Shown: positions 40,821 to 51,693 of the stretch, in pieces
Position numbering within the stretch: the first letter of the stretch is position 1
Layout of the letters: each line of letters begins with the position of its first letter
Assembly (NCBI GenBank): GCA_001574975.1
Contig: KQ965887.1
Location: 10,541 to 64,104 of the forward strand
Direction of reading: 5' to 3'
DNA length: 53,564 nucleotides
Origin: Gonapodya prolifera JEL478
Lineage: Eukaryota > Monoblepharomycota > Monoblepharidomycetes > Monoblepharidales > Gonapodyaceae
Made by a program: the position numbers and the translations under genes
The notes under the pieces: model-generated
The model's input: only the letters and a program-made list of their open reading frames with translations
The model's database searches: none
Told to the model about the DNA's origin: nothing

Positions 40821-43800
40821 TCACCCCGACGCCGCGACAGGAACGCCGTTCGTGAAGGCGAGCGCGTGCGAGGGGGCAGGCGGCGAGGCGGGACGTCGTC
40901 GCGCACGGAGATCCGAAGCTTCAGAGTTCATGTCGTCCGTGTTAGAACGCGCGGTAGTTTTCGGTGGAGCCATCCGGCTAGCCTGCACCGTCGACGCGTC
41001 CTTCCCGTTGGTCCAAGACTCCGCTCCCTTCGCTATATGGAGCTTCCCGTTTGCAGTCGAATCCACGCCCAGCCTTTTCTGTACAGACTTCAACCACCTC
41101 CCACCTCCCAAAGGACCCACCAGCGCCCACAATCCAATGAGCGCCACGTGCCCAATATATCCGACCCTCGCAAGTGCGTCGACAGACTTGCCCCATTCGA
41201 GGAGAACAAACGCCGAGGCGAGGTAGTTGATGAAACCGACAGTGGCGACCCAAGTCGCAAAGTTGTACAGGGGGAGAAGGTGGGCGTACGGCGAAGGTGG
41301 GTACAGGAGGGGACGGAGGGTGCGTCGGACGGTTTTGGAGACCTGCACTGCGAAGGAGGCAGAGAGGAAGAGAACTTGTGCAAAGAGTGTGTCGGCAAGA
41401 TACTTTGAGCGAAAGCACTAAGGACGTCAAGGGGGTACGGAAGAACCCACTGTAATACCCCGGATAGAACCCGTGCCAAAACGCCGACACCGCAAACGTC
41501 AGCACGTTCGCCTGTCCCCTAGTATCCTCCCTACTCTTCGCCACACTCCCGTCGGTGGCGGATCGCACCGAATCATCACCAGTGTACCTCACGTAGACGT
41601 TCCATCGGAGCCAGGACTGGGTCACAATGTTCCAGTTCTCGATTAGATCGCGCATCGAAAGGGCGAGCTCGATGCCCAGGGGGCGGACGTTGGTGCAGCG
41701 GTCCCTGGTGGTTGGCGCCGACATGTCAGGGGCGATTGTTTGGGGCGGTTGATGGTGAGGGGAACGTACCATTTGTGCTTCCCAGTTTTGGGATCCACAC
41801 CGTTGTACCCGACACCGCAAAGCACGCACACACCCTCGGATATCTTCCACAGTAGGTAGAACTTGCACCGTTGGTTGAACCCAGCAATATTGAAGTGGAT
41901 GAGCCTGCACACGTCGGGCCGAGTCAAAGACCGTATTCCCGCGGTGAGGCCAAGAACAGCAGGACTCACTTATACCCGAACCACAGCGAGTCGAACCCGG
42001 GTGTTAGAACGGCATGGTAGTCGTACCGTCCCAGAAGTAGGAACACGACCAAAAACGCAAGACCCTCCCCGAGACATTTGAGCGTCGGGTGGAGGGAGGA
42101 TACATTTGGTGGCAAGAGCTGCCGGCCGGGAGCGGTACGGGTCAGAATGGGCTGGGGAAGGCGACCAATGCGAGAGACGTGGATCCCTGACGTGACATAC
42201 CGTGCCTTTTGCGAACCGGTCGTACGCCGAGTAATCTACGGCCGGGCCCGCGAGGAAGCCACCGAAGAAAAAGGCGTACCCGAGAAATGGGATGAGCGAG
42301 GGGAACGCGGATGGTGGGATCCGCCGGGATTGGAGGAAGTGGGTGAGAGTCTGGCGGAAGGGGAGGGATGGAATTGGGGTGGGTTGAAGTTGTGCGACAG
42401 GGAATACCGCTCAATCCATCGATACAGAGCGCCAGGAGCTGCCTCAATACAGCAAGGCGGCCCCTGCCAAAACACGTCCATGAAGTTCCGCTCTCATACC
42501 CGACAGCGTTCGGTGTGCCACCAATCCACTTGCCCGTCGCCCGTTTCCGTCACTGATCCTCCCTTTCCTTCCAAAAAATACAATCCTTTGCGGTGAGGGG
42601 AGTCTGATGGGGTTTCAACTTATCCAATGGAGACAGGGTACCACCGCCGCCTTCCGGTAGGTTACCGACCCCTGTCAAAAAACCAGTCCGCAACGTTCCG
42701 CCCTCACACCCAAATGGAGTTCCAGCATACCCCCGTTTAGTGTGAATGAGGACAGTTTGTTTCGCTGAAATTCCAACATGCCAGCAGCTCGGTGGCCCCT
42801 GTCAAAATGATCTGGTCCACGAAATTCCGCCCTCACATTAAAAACGCTGAAGTGGGTCACCCGTCGACTCCCGCGTCGTGCAGATCATGAATCATACTGC
42901 ATACCCCGTCCAAACGGTACTTCAACCTTTCACTCTCCAACGAGGACCGGGGAGCACCAAAAGAAGCCTCGCAGTCAAAATAAATCTCGGGCAGAAGGAC
43001 TCGCGCGCCACATGGTCTCGTCGCTCTCTCATCTCAATTTCCGATCCTTTTGTCTCCCCCCGTCCCACCCCCCCTTCCCCCCACCACACCGCTCTCCTCC
43101 CTCTTCAACCCACCTTCTCATCCCTCGTCCCATCATACACACTCCACGCAAAGCTCGTCAGTCTGATAACGAGAACCATGAATGGCGCCGTGTGGTCAAA
43201 GTTGGCGTGCTCGGCGCCGGGAGTGTCCTTGTCCGTGAAGAGAAGGATTTGGTGTTGGAGGTGGCTGTGGGAGGGTGGGCATGGGGTTGGGTAAGGTTGG
43301 GGAGGAATAAGCGGATGAGAGGTGAGTATCCAAGAATCGATGAAGCGCGGTTGTTCACGGTTGCAACGCTCCGAGACTGGGGAGGCTATGAATCAAAGCA
43401 ACAAGGTTCCGCGAGTCCCTGAGCAGACTAACTTCCCGTCCTGGCGCCGTCCCCTCCGAAAAGACAAACTCACTTGTACGAAAGCTGCGTCATGGTCAGC
43501 ACCATGACCAGAACGGGCGCCCATCGCTCCTTCCCGTACCACTTTGCGAGGTAGTACGTGTAGAGCGCGGCGGAGAGGAGGTGCAAGTACCCTCGCCAGT
43601 CGAAAAAGAAGACGAACAGGGCTGTGGACGTCACAACGGCTGGTCGAGGGGTGAGACTGGAGCAGACGGATGGATCGAGTCAAGAAGAACGAGACTTACA
43701 GAATAAGTGACGGGCCATTGTCCATGATGTGGGCAGGAAGGAGAACATCCAGGCCAGAGGGTATCCGGCGAACAAGGCGACAAGCCCGAGAACGTTGTCG

Positions 43801-43850
43801 ACGGGAAGCCCAAAGTAGGCAGCCAGGGCAGCGACGGGGGATGCGACCAT
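40821..43850 (-). CDS. MBOAT-family lysophospholipid acyltransferase
   Basis: Membrane-bound O-acyltransferase like yeast Ale1 and animal MBOAT1/2/LPCAT3, which re-acylate lysophospholipids in the ER. Exons include 43700-43850, 43474-43639, 43114-43264, 42201-42350, about 41971-42117 and several down to 40821. Motifs: FGLPVDNVLGLVALFAGYPL at the N-terminus; APFMVLVIRLTSFAWSVYDG; FPSLIPFLGYAFFFGGFLAG, then PAVDY; FNIAGFNQRCKFYLLWKISE; IENWNIVTQSWLRWNVYVR with the conserved Asn; and FWHGFYPGYY with the catalytic His. More than eight hydrophobic helices. The tail (RSNTDDMNSEASDLRARRRP) is polar and basic. Intron 3 is 763 bp, ten times the local norm, and holds three short repeats. Some late junctions near 41400-41450 are ambiguous. 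Confidence 0.9.
42459..42839 (+). repeat. Three copies of a ~45-bp motif inside an intron
   Basis: CCCCTGYCAAAA followed after about 12 bp by GTCCAYGAARTTCCGCYCTC and AYA occurs at about 42460-42500, 42669-42711 and 42796-42838, all in the same orientation, inside MBOAT intron 3. Spacing is irregular, so this is a dispersed mini-family rather than a simple tandem array. Confidence 0.75.
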
Positions 43851-46381
43851 ATCGGAGTTGAGTTGTTTGCGGGGAGTGAGGGGAGGGGAGAGGGGAGTCG
43901 CTCCGAGCACGTGGTAGTCGAAACCCGCGGACGGAAGTGGGGAGACCAGAGCGGGTCGGTAGGAGGCGTAAGGATTGATTCCGAAGAGCGAGCGGGCTGC
44001 GAGTGCTCTGCTGCGATATTTTGTCCAGTGAGCGAACCTGTCAAGTGCGGGTAAATCACGCGACCTTAGTCCCGGTGGTGGCGCAGACACAACTTTTGGG
44101 GTCGAGGGTTTGGGGAAACGTGGACACCTTCTCACCGTTTACAGAAGCGATTAATAGGTAGTGCGCAGATCGAAGAATTACATGGGAATGCTATAGGGTA
44201 TTCCTTACCCTATTATGAAACGGTTTCGTGGCTGCACTTTCATTAGCTTGCAATTTTTAACACCGAGCTGAACTGCAACAGTGACCGCACCGTATCCACT
44301 CAACCGACAACCCAAATGTCAAATTTCTCAGTTAACATCACTATCGAGCACTACAGTTTTAGCTTTTCGTCTCCAAACTCTGACACGCTCGCGACTGAAC
44401 GAGCATTGGGCCTTCTGCACCCACCTGCGCAACCTCTGCAACGCCGAAATCACATCCGTGTACCAAAAGCACACGAAAGAGACTTCAAACTGCCTGTGCA
44501 CCACGCCGGCCTCGACGGCGAACCAGAGTCTCCGCTGGTGCAAACCCCGCTCGATAAATTGGGGCTGCTGCCCCTCCCCTCCCGAAAGCCAACAGCTGAA
44601 CGATAGAGCAAAATGAGCGTTAGTATGGTCACTTCTATCACAGTCTTGATTCTAAACCGTACTTATGCATCACAGATCTAGAATCCATTTGCAATTGACC
44701 TTTGCAAGTGCTCACACTCCCAGTTTAGTTACGCTTTGTTTCAGTTAATGTATTGTATTGTATATTCTCTGAGTTTTGAATGGAACACTCAACCATATCT
44801 CGCATTGACACCATCCATTGTGAGACCCTGTTCCATAATTTATTGCCCATGCCCCGGCCCTTTCAAATAACCAAAGCTTAGCTGCATTTGTGAGATATCG
44901 CACCGCTCTCTATAAAGGTACATAGGAGGAAGACAAAACCCAAGGGGATGGACATTGCTCTGTCCACCTGAAAGTTTCGCTGCCGGCAAGTAACGTTTGT
45001 ACGTCATCGACTGAACACCATGAAATGCGTTTCTCAGGACAAGTGACAGCCCGAGGCGACGGTGCCGTCAGAGGTCTCCAACTCGTCTCGCTCGGTCTTT
45101 ATTCAGAGAGCACGTGTTGACCGACCGGAGGAAGCTGATCTTTGTATATCATTATATTCCGGGACCGGAGGAAGTATATATGAGTTGTGAAGGAGTCTGT
45201 GATAGTTATGCCGAGTAAAAACGGCCACCCCATTTTTTACAACTACCGGGTGTAAAAATATCGCACTTATCTTCTCTTCCTTTACTTTTTTTGTGCCGAA
45301 AATCATCAATGATAATGTTGCCGGAAAAGTCGTAAAATGCATTTTAAATGTTTCATCTCATCGACATCGTGCCTCCCGCCCTGTGGCACCACCTGGTGAT
45401 GCGAAGACGGCAAGTGGAGACAGAGAAGCAGCAATACAGCTCCATCGCTTTGTATTGCTGCGCAGCCTCGTCATGCGAGCGTCTTCCATTGAAAGGCCTG
45501 ATCGGTGCCCTCACTGTTCAGTAGAGCTTCGTTAAGCGGATCAGTCACCCGCAAAGGAATGAACAGGCGCAATTTGCGGGCAGCATTCAAGTTCGGGAGG
45601 CGTTGCAATGATGGCTTGGAGTTTTCGGCTGGATCTACTGGATGATCGGCAATGAATGGCCAGCAATCTCTCATGGGGATGGAGACACATGCACGGAACT
45701 AGCGCTGAAACGTCTAATGAAGCGTGTTGCTTGATGTGCAGGCATACGGTGGAAGTATTGCTCGTGATTCGATGACGAGGATCGTCAGAACCTTTCTTCA
45801 AGTGACCATCCAAACCAACGACGAAGCATCAATTCTAAAGGCTCGGTGCGACTCGCTTGCACTATATACGGACTTCTAGTGCTACCTTTTCAATCCTGGG
45901 ATAGTCGAAATGTATCAAAGTTAAAAAAACACCTGGCCGTTTTTCAAACTGATACTGAAAGGATTCGGATGTGTTGTTTGGTTTGGAAAGATGAGACTTC
46001 CATCATCGCACTCAAGGGCTACGTGTCATCCCGAATTGTTTCAGCTAAAAACGATAATGTAGACGCAGATCCGCTTAAGCTGTTGCTCGTTTGAAGTCTT
46101 GCTGAGCAACACATACGCAACGGCGTGACATCCACGCCTGTGCGTCCCGTCCCCAAGTGTCCTTACTTCAGGCGACACAGGTTCTCGCATGCATACATTG
46201 GAAGCCTCGGTAGGATACTTCTTTCTCTCTGGAAAAGAAGAAAGGTGCCCCGAAATTGGTGTGAAATGACCCCGCCCGTCCGCTCTCACGTTCACGTGCC
46301 ATACTTGAACGGACGCGGCTCCATTTAAACAGCGCATCGGAAGGGCCGTGAACAAAACTGAGCACGACCCTTCACACAGCA
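43851..46381. other. Gene-poor region
   Basis: About 2.5 kb with no gene I can support. Frames such as 44281-44616 and 45293-45535 lack motifs. One copy of a ~60-bp repeat lies at 45110-45171. Confidence 0.4.
45110..45171 (+). repeat. Dispersed ~60-bp repeat, copy 1
   Basis: Shares ACGTGTTGAC, then AGCTGATCTTTGTAT, then ATATTCCGGGACCGGAGGA with 47201-47264. Same orientation. An internal CCGGAGGA(A) motif is also doubled within this copy. Confidence 0.75.
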
Positions 46382-46510
46382 ATGCGTCTTCTTACGCTCC
46401 TTGTCCTCGCGATCTTCGCATACGTGGCGATGGCCGCCCCATGGACATCCAGGAACGTGATCCTGAACTCAATGGCTGCCCCGCAGCTGGTGGTGGATGT
46501 CCCGGAGTAA
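46382..46510 (+). CDS. Possible small secreted peptide
   Basis: ATG 46382 opens MRLLTLLVLAIFAYVAMAAP, a textbook signal peptide with an AMA-A cleavage site, followed by WTSRNVILNS and then VVDVPE before TAA (42 residues). The stop lies inside gtaagt, so splicing to tttag (about 46554) would instead extend it to about 62 residues ending DMCRQHL. An alternative frame from the internal ATG is Gly/Cys-rich (GCPAAGGGCPG). A TTTAAA box sits about 60 bp upstream. No family recognised. Confidence 0.45.
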   Translation: MRLLTLLVLAIFAYVAMAAPWTSRNVILNSMAAPQLVVDVPE

Positions 46511-47622
46511 GTTTCCATCGCTCATCTTGCGATGCATCCGGTTTCCGCATTTTAGACTCGCACTGGCCGCTCACGATACATCATCTCGTCCAGATATGTG
46601 TAGGCAGCACCTGTAAAAGTGCAACGTCCCGACAATGGTCAGACCTATAATTTTCCTTGCTGGTCCCCGGTAAAAGTAGGTTTCAGTTCCCAGACATGCA
46701 ATTGCTCAGCACCGTCGTTTATTGCTCACACACATTTTCTTTTTTGAACGTTGCGTTATTATGTCAACAGTACCGAGGCTCCACTTGCTATGCCTTTGGA
46801 GACTGGTGGACTATATGCTAACAAAGATTTGACAACGTCGAGCACGTCAGGGAATGGTGGGCACTTTCGTTGGAGGAACAGGTTCATAGTAGCTGGGATA
46901 AGGAAGGGCTTCTGTAACACAGCTTGAGACTGAATACGAGCCCAATCAATACACCAACCGTTGTGGTAGCCACTGGAACTTGCGTGCATCCCAGTACTTT
47001 ATCGTTGGATTGTTGCGACTTGCGAGGTGCAGTTATGAACAAAAAACACAGAAGCTCAGAACTCGTAAGTTGTTAACGTCAAAATGGACGTGATTGCAAC
47101 GGTTGAAGAAAAGAGGGAAGAATAGTCTCCAGACCACACTACCGTGCGACCATGCTGTAAAAGAGATCCTACTCGGTTTTTCTTGAGATATGCATTCTGG
47201 CGGACGTGTTGACGGTGGCATGTAGCTGATCTTTGTATTAAGTGATATTCCGGGACCGGAGGACATCTATGCCCACATGGGAGGAAGTATGCAGAAAGTT
47301 TGCAAATTTATTCCGGTAATATATTCGTTATTGGATCCTAAACATTTCTCCGCCGCTATTCCCTTGTTTTGACCACATTATTGTCGACTGCTTCTGCTGC
47401 AAAGCCCGACCACCAGCTTCCCCGTTCGGACTATTGAACCAACCATTTTGGAGCAAACAATCTAATAATCGGCAATTTACGTGCAAATACACATCAATGA
47501 ATCTAAAATCCTATCCAGTGACCACGTCCTGCCCGGAAGCAATCCAACAAACGAAGCTAGAGCACATATTTACACCCCCTTGTCCCTCAATCCAAAACCG
47601 AAAGTCCATCTCTTCCTCGACT
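46511..47622. other. Gene-poor region
   Basis: No supported gene. It contains the second copy of the ~60-bp repeat (47201-47264). Confidence 0.4.
47201..47264 (+). repeat. Dispersed ~60-bp repeat, copy 2
   Basis: Matches 45110-45171 in order and orientation: GACGTGTTGAC, AGCTGATCTTTGTAT, GATATTCCGGGACCGGAGGA. About 2.1 kb apart. Confidence 0.75.
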
Positions 47623-49546
47623 TCACGCCACGGGAACCCGTGACGTCCACCCCGTCCCCGTCACCCCTCGCCGGGGGGACTTCGACTTGCCCCTGCGTTG
47701 GGACCGCGTGGGCGGTACGGGCGCGGCGCGGTGAGGTGCGGGAGGGTCGACGGTGTCAGTGGGGGGAGGCGGTACGGTAATCGACTCTGCATCGGCTGGG
47801 TCCACGGCAGCGTAGAACATGCGCTCCCCGTCGCCAATCGTGGTCTCCGACATGACACTCTCACACGTCCCCTCGCTCACGACCGTTTCCTCGCTCGGGC
47901 ACCGGCGGGTGGTAGCAGGGTCGGCGTCGAGATGGTCGAGCCGGTCCCTGCTCCCCCCAGGCGCGGTGGCTTCCAGGTGCCGCACGACGGCCGCCTCTTG
48001 GACGGCCAAATTGGGCGAGACGAGTTCGGGTGTAGTGGAGACGACCCGGTCGAGCGGGTGGAAGAGGCGGGAGTAGGCGACGGCGTTCCGCAGGGCTTGT
48101 GCGACCAGGGCGGATTCGAGGGCCGGTGTCTCGTGCTGGGCAAATGCTATACCCGTGATGAAGGGGTCGGCGAGGAGCGATGCCGCGCTGATGCGACCGA
48201 AGGATTCGAGGGAGAGGATGCGGCGGATGAAGGCTTGCGCCGCGGGGTGCACCGTGTGGTCCCCGACGAATTGCACGGGCCGGTCGCGGAGGGCGGTGTG
48301 TTCGGCGTACAGTTTGCGAGCGTGTTCGGAGCGGAAAGGGAAGAAGCTGTAGTTGGGAGGGGTGTTAGCGATTGGAGAGGGATCGTGGGTAGAGGATGCA
48401 TGAAAACTCACCCGCACAGCATGCCGTACACTGTGACCCCCAGAGCCCACAGGTCGCTCCACCCCATGTGCGCTTTGTATGGTCGACCAAATGCAGCCTC
48501 GAGGATCTGCGGGCTGGAGTAGTTGATGCACCCAACGGGCTCGGCGAGCTCGGACGCGTCGGTGTAAAAGGTGGACAGGTTGAAGTCGATGAGCGTCACG
48601 TGCAGCGTCTTTGGGTCCACGAGCACGTTGTCGAGCTTGATGTCACGGTGCAGGACGTGGTGAGAGTGCATGAAGTGCAGGGCGGAGAGGAGTTGGGTCG
48701 TGATGTAGCGGACTTGGTGGACGGGGAGGCGACCGCCTTGTTGTTTCTGCATGGGGGGAGGGAGATAGGTGCATGGGTGAGTATACAAGTGACGGGTTTG
48801 CGTTTGAAAGCCGCTGACTCACCAGATAGTCAAACAGTTCGATCCCGCCCACGCGCTCCTGGATAATGTGCACCGTGTTTCCGACAAAGGCCGCGTCGAA
48901 GATCTTGACAATGTTTGGGTGCGGTACCGACATGAGGTGGGACAGGGTGGCCAGCTCTCTGTGGAACGGAGGCAACAAGGTTCCGGTGAATCCAAATACC
49001 AACGCTAAAAATCCCAGCGTCGTCTACAAACCTTAGTACATATAATTTGTGGTTCGCGTGCGAGTCCGGAACGATGGTGGACGATTTGGCGACCGCCTGT
49101 GATGTCACATGACGGGCGGTTACGAGATGCTGCGCAACACCCACACCCCACCAATCCGGCCGGCTCACCTTGAGACCCGTCCTGATGTCCTGGCACTTTC
49201 GGACCGTTGCGAACGACCCAGCCCCGAGGACTTTGGGTGCCAGCTGCCAGTCCCCGAATGTCCCGTGTATGATTTCAGCGTCCCCGTAGGGAAGTGCGGG
49301 TGCGGGCGGGGGAGTGACGAGGATTGAAGGGACCATTGACTTTGCGTTTGGGAGAACGTGCGGGGGAGTGGGCGTGATGTGGTGGATAGATGACATCCGC
49401 TGGCGATTGGGTCTCGGCAGAATGCGAGGATTGGTGTCTCGTGTCAGGGCGAGTGAACTGTTCAACCGAGGAATGTCCGCTATCTTTGCGTCGATTTCTG
49501 CGAATCGCGTTGCTGTTTTGTGCAGGTGTTTTGTTTTTGCCGGCAC
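47623..49546 (-). CDS. Protein kinase with DFN in place of DFG
   Basis: Five exons join in frame to 545 residues: 49169-49546, 49032-49096, 48823-48958, 48412-48746 and 47623-48346. Residues 1-90 are disordered and basic. The kinase domain begins WQLAPKVLGAGSFATVRKC (about 97), Lys in AVAKSSTIVP, then VPHPNIVKIFDAAFV, IIQERVGGIELFDYL, VLHRDIKLDNVLVDPKTLHV (HRD at about 226), LIDFNLSTFY (DFN, Asp kept, Gly to Asn), INYSSPQILEA in place of APE, MGWSDLWALGVTVYGMLCGF and ISAASLLADPFITGI. A 200-residue Pro/Ser/Arg-rich tail follows, ending RVPVA. Key catalytic residues are present, so activity is plausible. Paralogue of the gene at 35784. ATG 49546 is the first in frame; the internal ATG at MSSIHHITP is possible. 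Confidence 0.88.
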
Positions 49547-51693
49547 TTCTCGGGGTTTTGAGAAAAGGTCCCCACAAATTTTTGCATCAGGGCGGGGGCG
49601 GATATTCTGCCGTCAAACGGATCCTGGCCACGACACAGCCATAGGGTCATACGTGGCGTTTAAAGCGGTTTATACACTCGGAAGTTTCCGTTCCACCTCC
49701 GGAACGGGGAAAGCACGAGATTCCACATCGGATTCCGTTTCCCCCCGGTCCGGTGCCCGTTGCATGCAGATTCAGCGAGATGCGGGGTGTACCTGGGTGG
49801 CGTAAGAACCGGGTAACAGGCTAAACTGAGTCGACCCACGTCTCTTGACAAAGATTTTCCTCGGCGGCGACCAACAGGTTTACGCGCGCTACGCAGCAGG
49901 TTTATTGGACCACGTGCCGATGAATTACGAATGAAGGTCCAAAATAGAGATTGATTGGGTGTGATGTCACAATCTGTGATGCGACCAGGTCCCCGTCGCA
50001 GGGAATGCGAACGCGCGAGCTCGAGACACGGTACCACACGCGACGCGAACACGATTGGAGTAAATCAATTAGATAACGTTGCTCCGAATATCACAGATGC
50101 GGGTTCAATAATATTCAGGCCATGTCGATGAGCTCACGCTCTTCAAAGGGAGAGGCAACCGCCTGAAGTGGACAATCGATCGAGCGACGTCACAGTATTA
50201 CGTGAGAAGATATCGATTGAATTCAATATAACGAACTCGATTTGCTAGTACGGGAAGTCGCCGCTACATGAATTGGTAAGCATCTTTTGAGTTTAGCTCC
50301 CACAATCCTGCTGACTCATACATGACATCACAAAACTCCTCGAAATTGCAAATAGAAATCCAATCGCAACTGTTTGCCGCAATTTTCCGTACATCTTGGC
50401 ACACCACCAATCCACAGCGTGTTTGTTTACAACCCCCTCATTTTTGTAAGTGGCGCGATTTTTGCACACCCTGTGCCAAAAACAAAGGTAGGACACAACG
50501 CCCTTCACCCCTCCCAACTCCCCCAAAACCTGCCACCTTTACGGAAGCCAAACACGGCTAAACAGATTGATATGTACGGTGGCGGTGTGGGTGGGAGGGA
50601 AAAACTGGATCGCGCGATATGCGATCTATGCGAAAACCTAAATTTGCCGACAAGAGAGAGACCTAGTGACGTGGGATTGGTCGCGCTCACGGAATGCGGT
50701 CCGCAGAAGCCCTCTCGTGTAACTTGGCAACACAGGGCGCGACTCGCGAGAATTCACACTTATTCAGTTTCTTTGACTACACCCTTTCCATCGGTTCGCA
50801 TGAAATCCACAGTCTCCCCAGCATCCAAAACATGTTTCCTACCGCGCACGAAAAAGTCCAACAAAGCCAAACACTGACGGCATAGTTCTTCTGGCAGATG
50901 GCTTTCTTCGAGATTGCCACCGACTCACTAGTCTATACCCCACACCATCCTGTGCCCTTCCATTATCACCTGAGCCCTCTTGCGGGAACGATTACTTTTC
51001 TCAACACCAGGCAAACCACACGTGACAACCATTATGCGGCCCGTGCCAACCGGCAAGTGTTCCCGGTGAATATTGGAACGCAAAGCACGAAATGAATTCG
51101 AAAGAAAAATTTTTGAGTGTGGCATTGCTTTTGTCGCATATCACTATGATTAATTGTATTGTCCGAGTGTTGACATCACCACGTCCTGTCGCTTTACGGA
51201 GCAAGGCGCAAAAATAAGCAAAAATCGTCGACATCACTCTTGTCCACGAGTTCACTCTAAGCCTGAGATTCACATTTCACATCGTCGGGCTGCGTGAAAG
51301 AATTCTCGTTGGTTCAAAGTGTTACATGCAGTCGACCCGGCATATATGAGTTTCGAGTTTCCACGCTTCATCTGTGCATGTCCAAACGAAAACGACTGCT
51401 CCTGTGAACTCCAAGCACGTTTCCTGCCGCGCAAATCTCCAAAACAGTTTGTCCTTTGTTCTGCCTTCTTTGTTCGGGACCATTTCACCACACGCCGCCG
51501 CCCCTGAGCCTTGTCCATCATCCTGTCATCCCTTGGAACAGATATCTTTGTCTCAAGCACTCAAAAACCAGCCCTCGCTTCGGTCGCGCCACCCATTTCA
51601 TTTTTTGTGCGCCCCTCGGAAAATGCACGGTGCGCGACCACAGCAGCCACCCCTTCCTTGATCGATTTCGCCACTTGCCAACATCCACACCCA
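49547..51693. other. Intergenic region, no supported gene
   Basis: About 2.1 kb. Frames such as 50374-50877 show no motif or splice pattern. Upstream regions of two divergent genes lie at its ends. Confidence 0.4.

Noticed and set aside
50374-50877. 167-codon plus-strand frame
   Set aside because: No recognisable domain, no conserved-looking blocks and no splice partners; the length is possible by chance.
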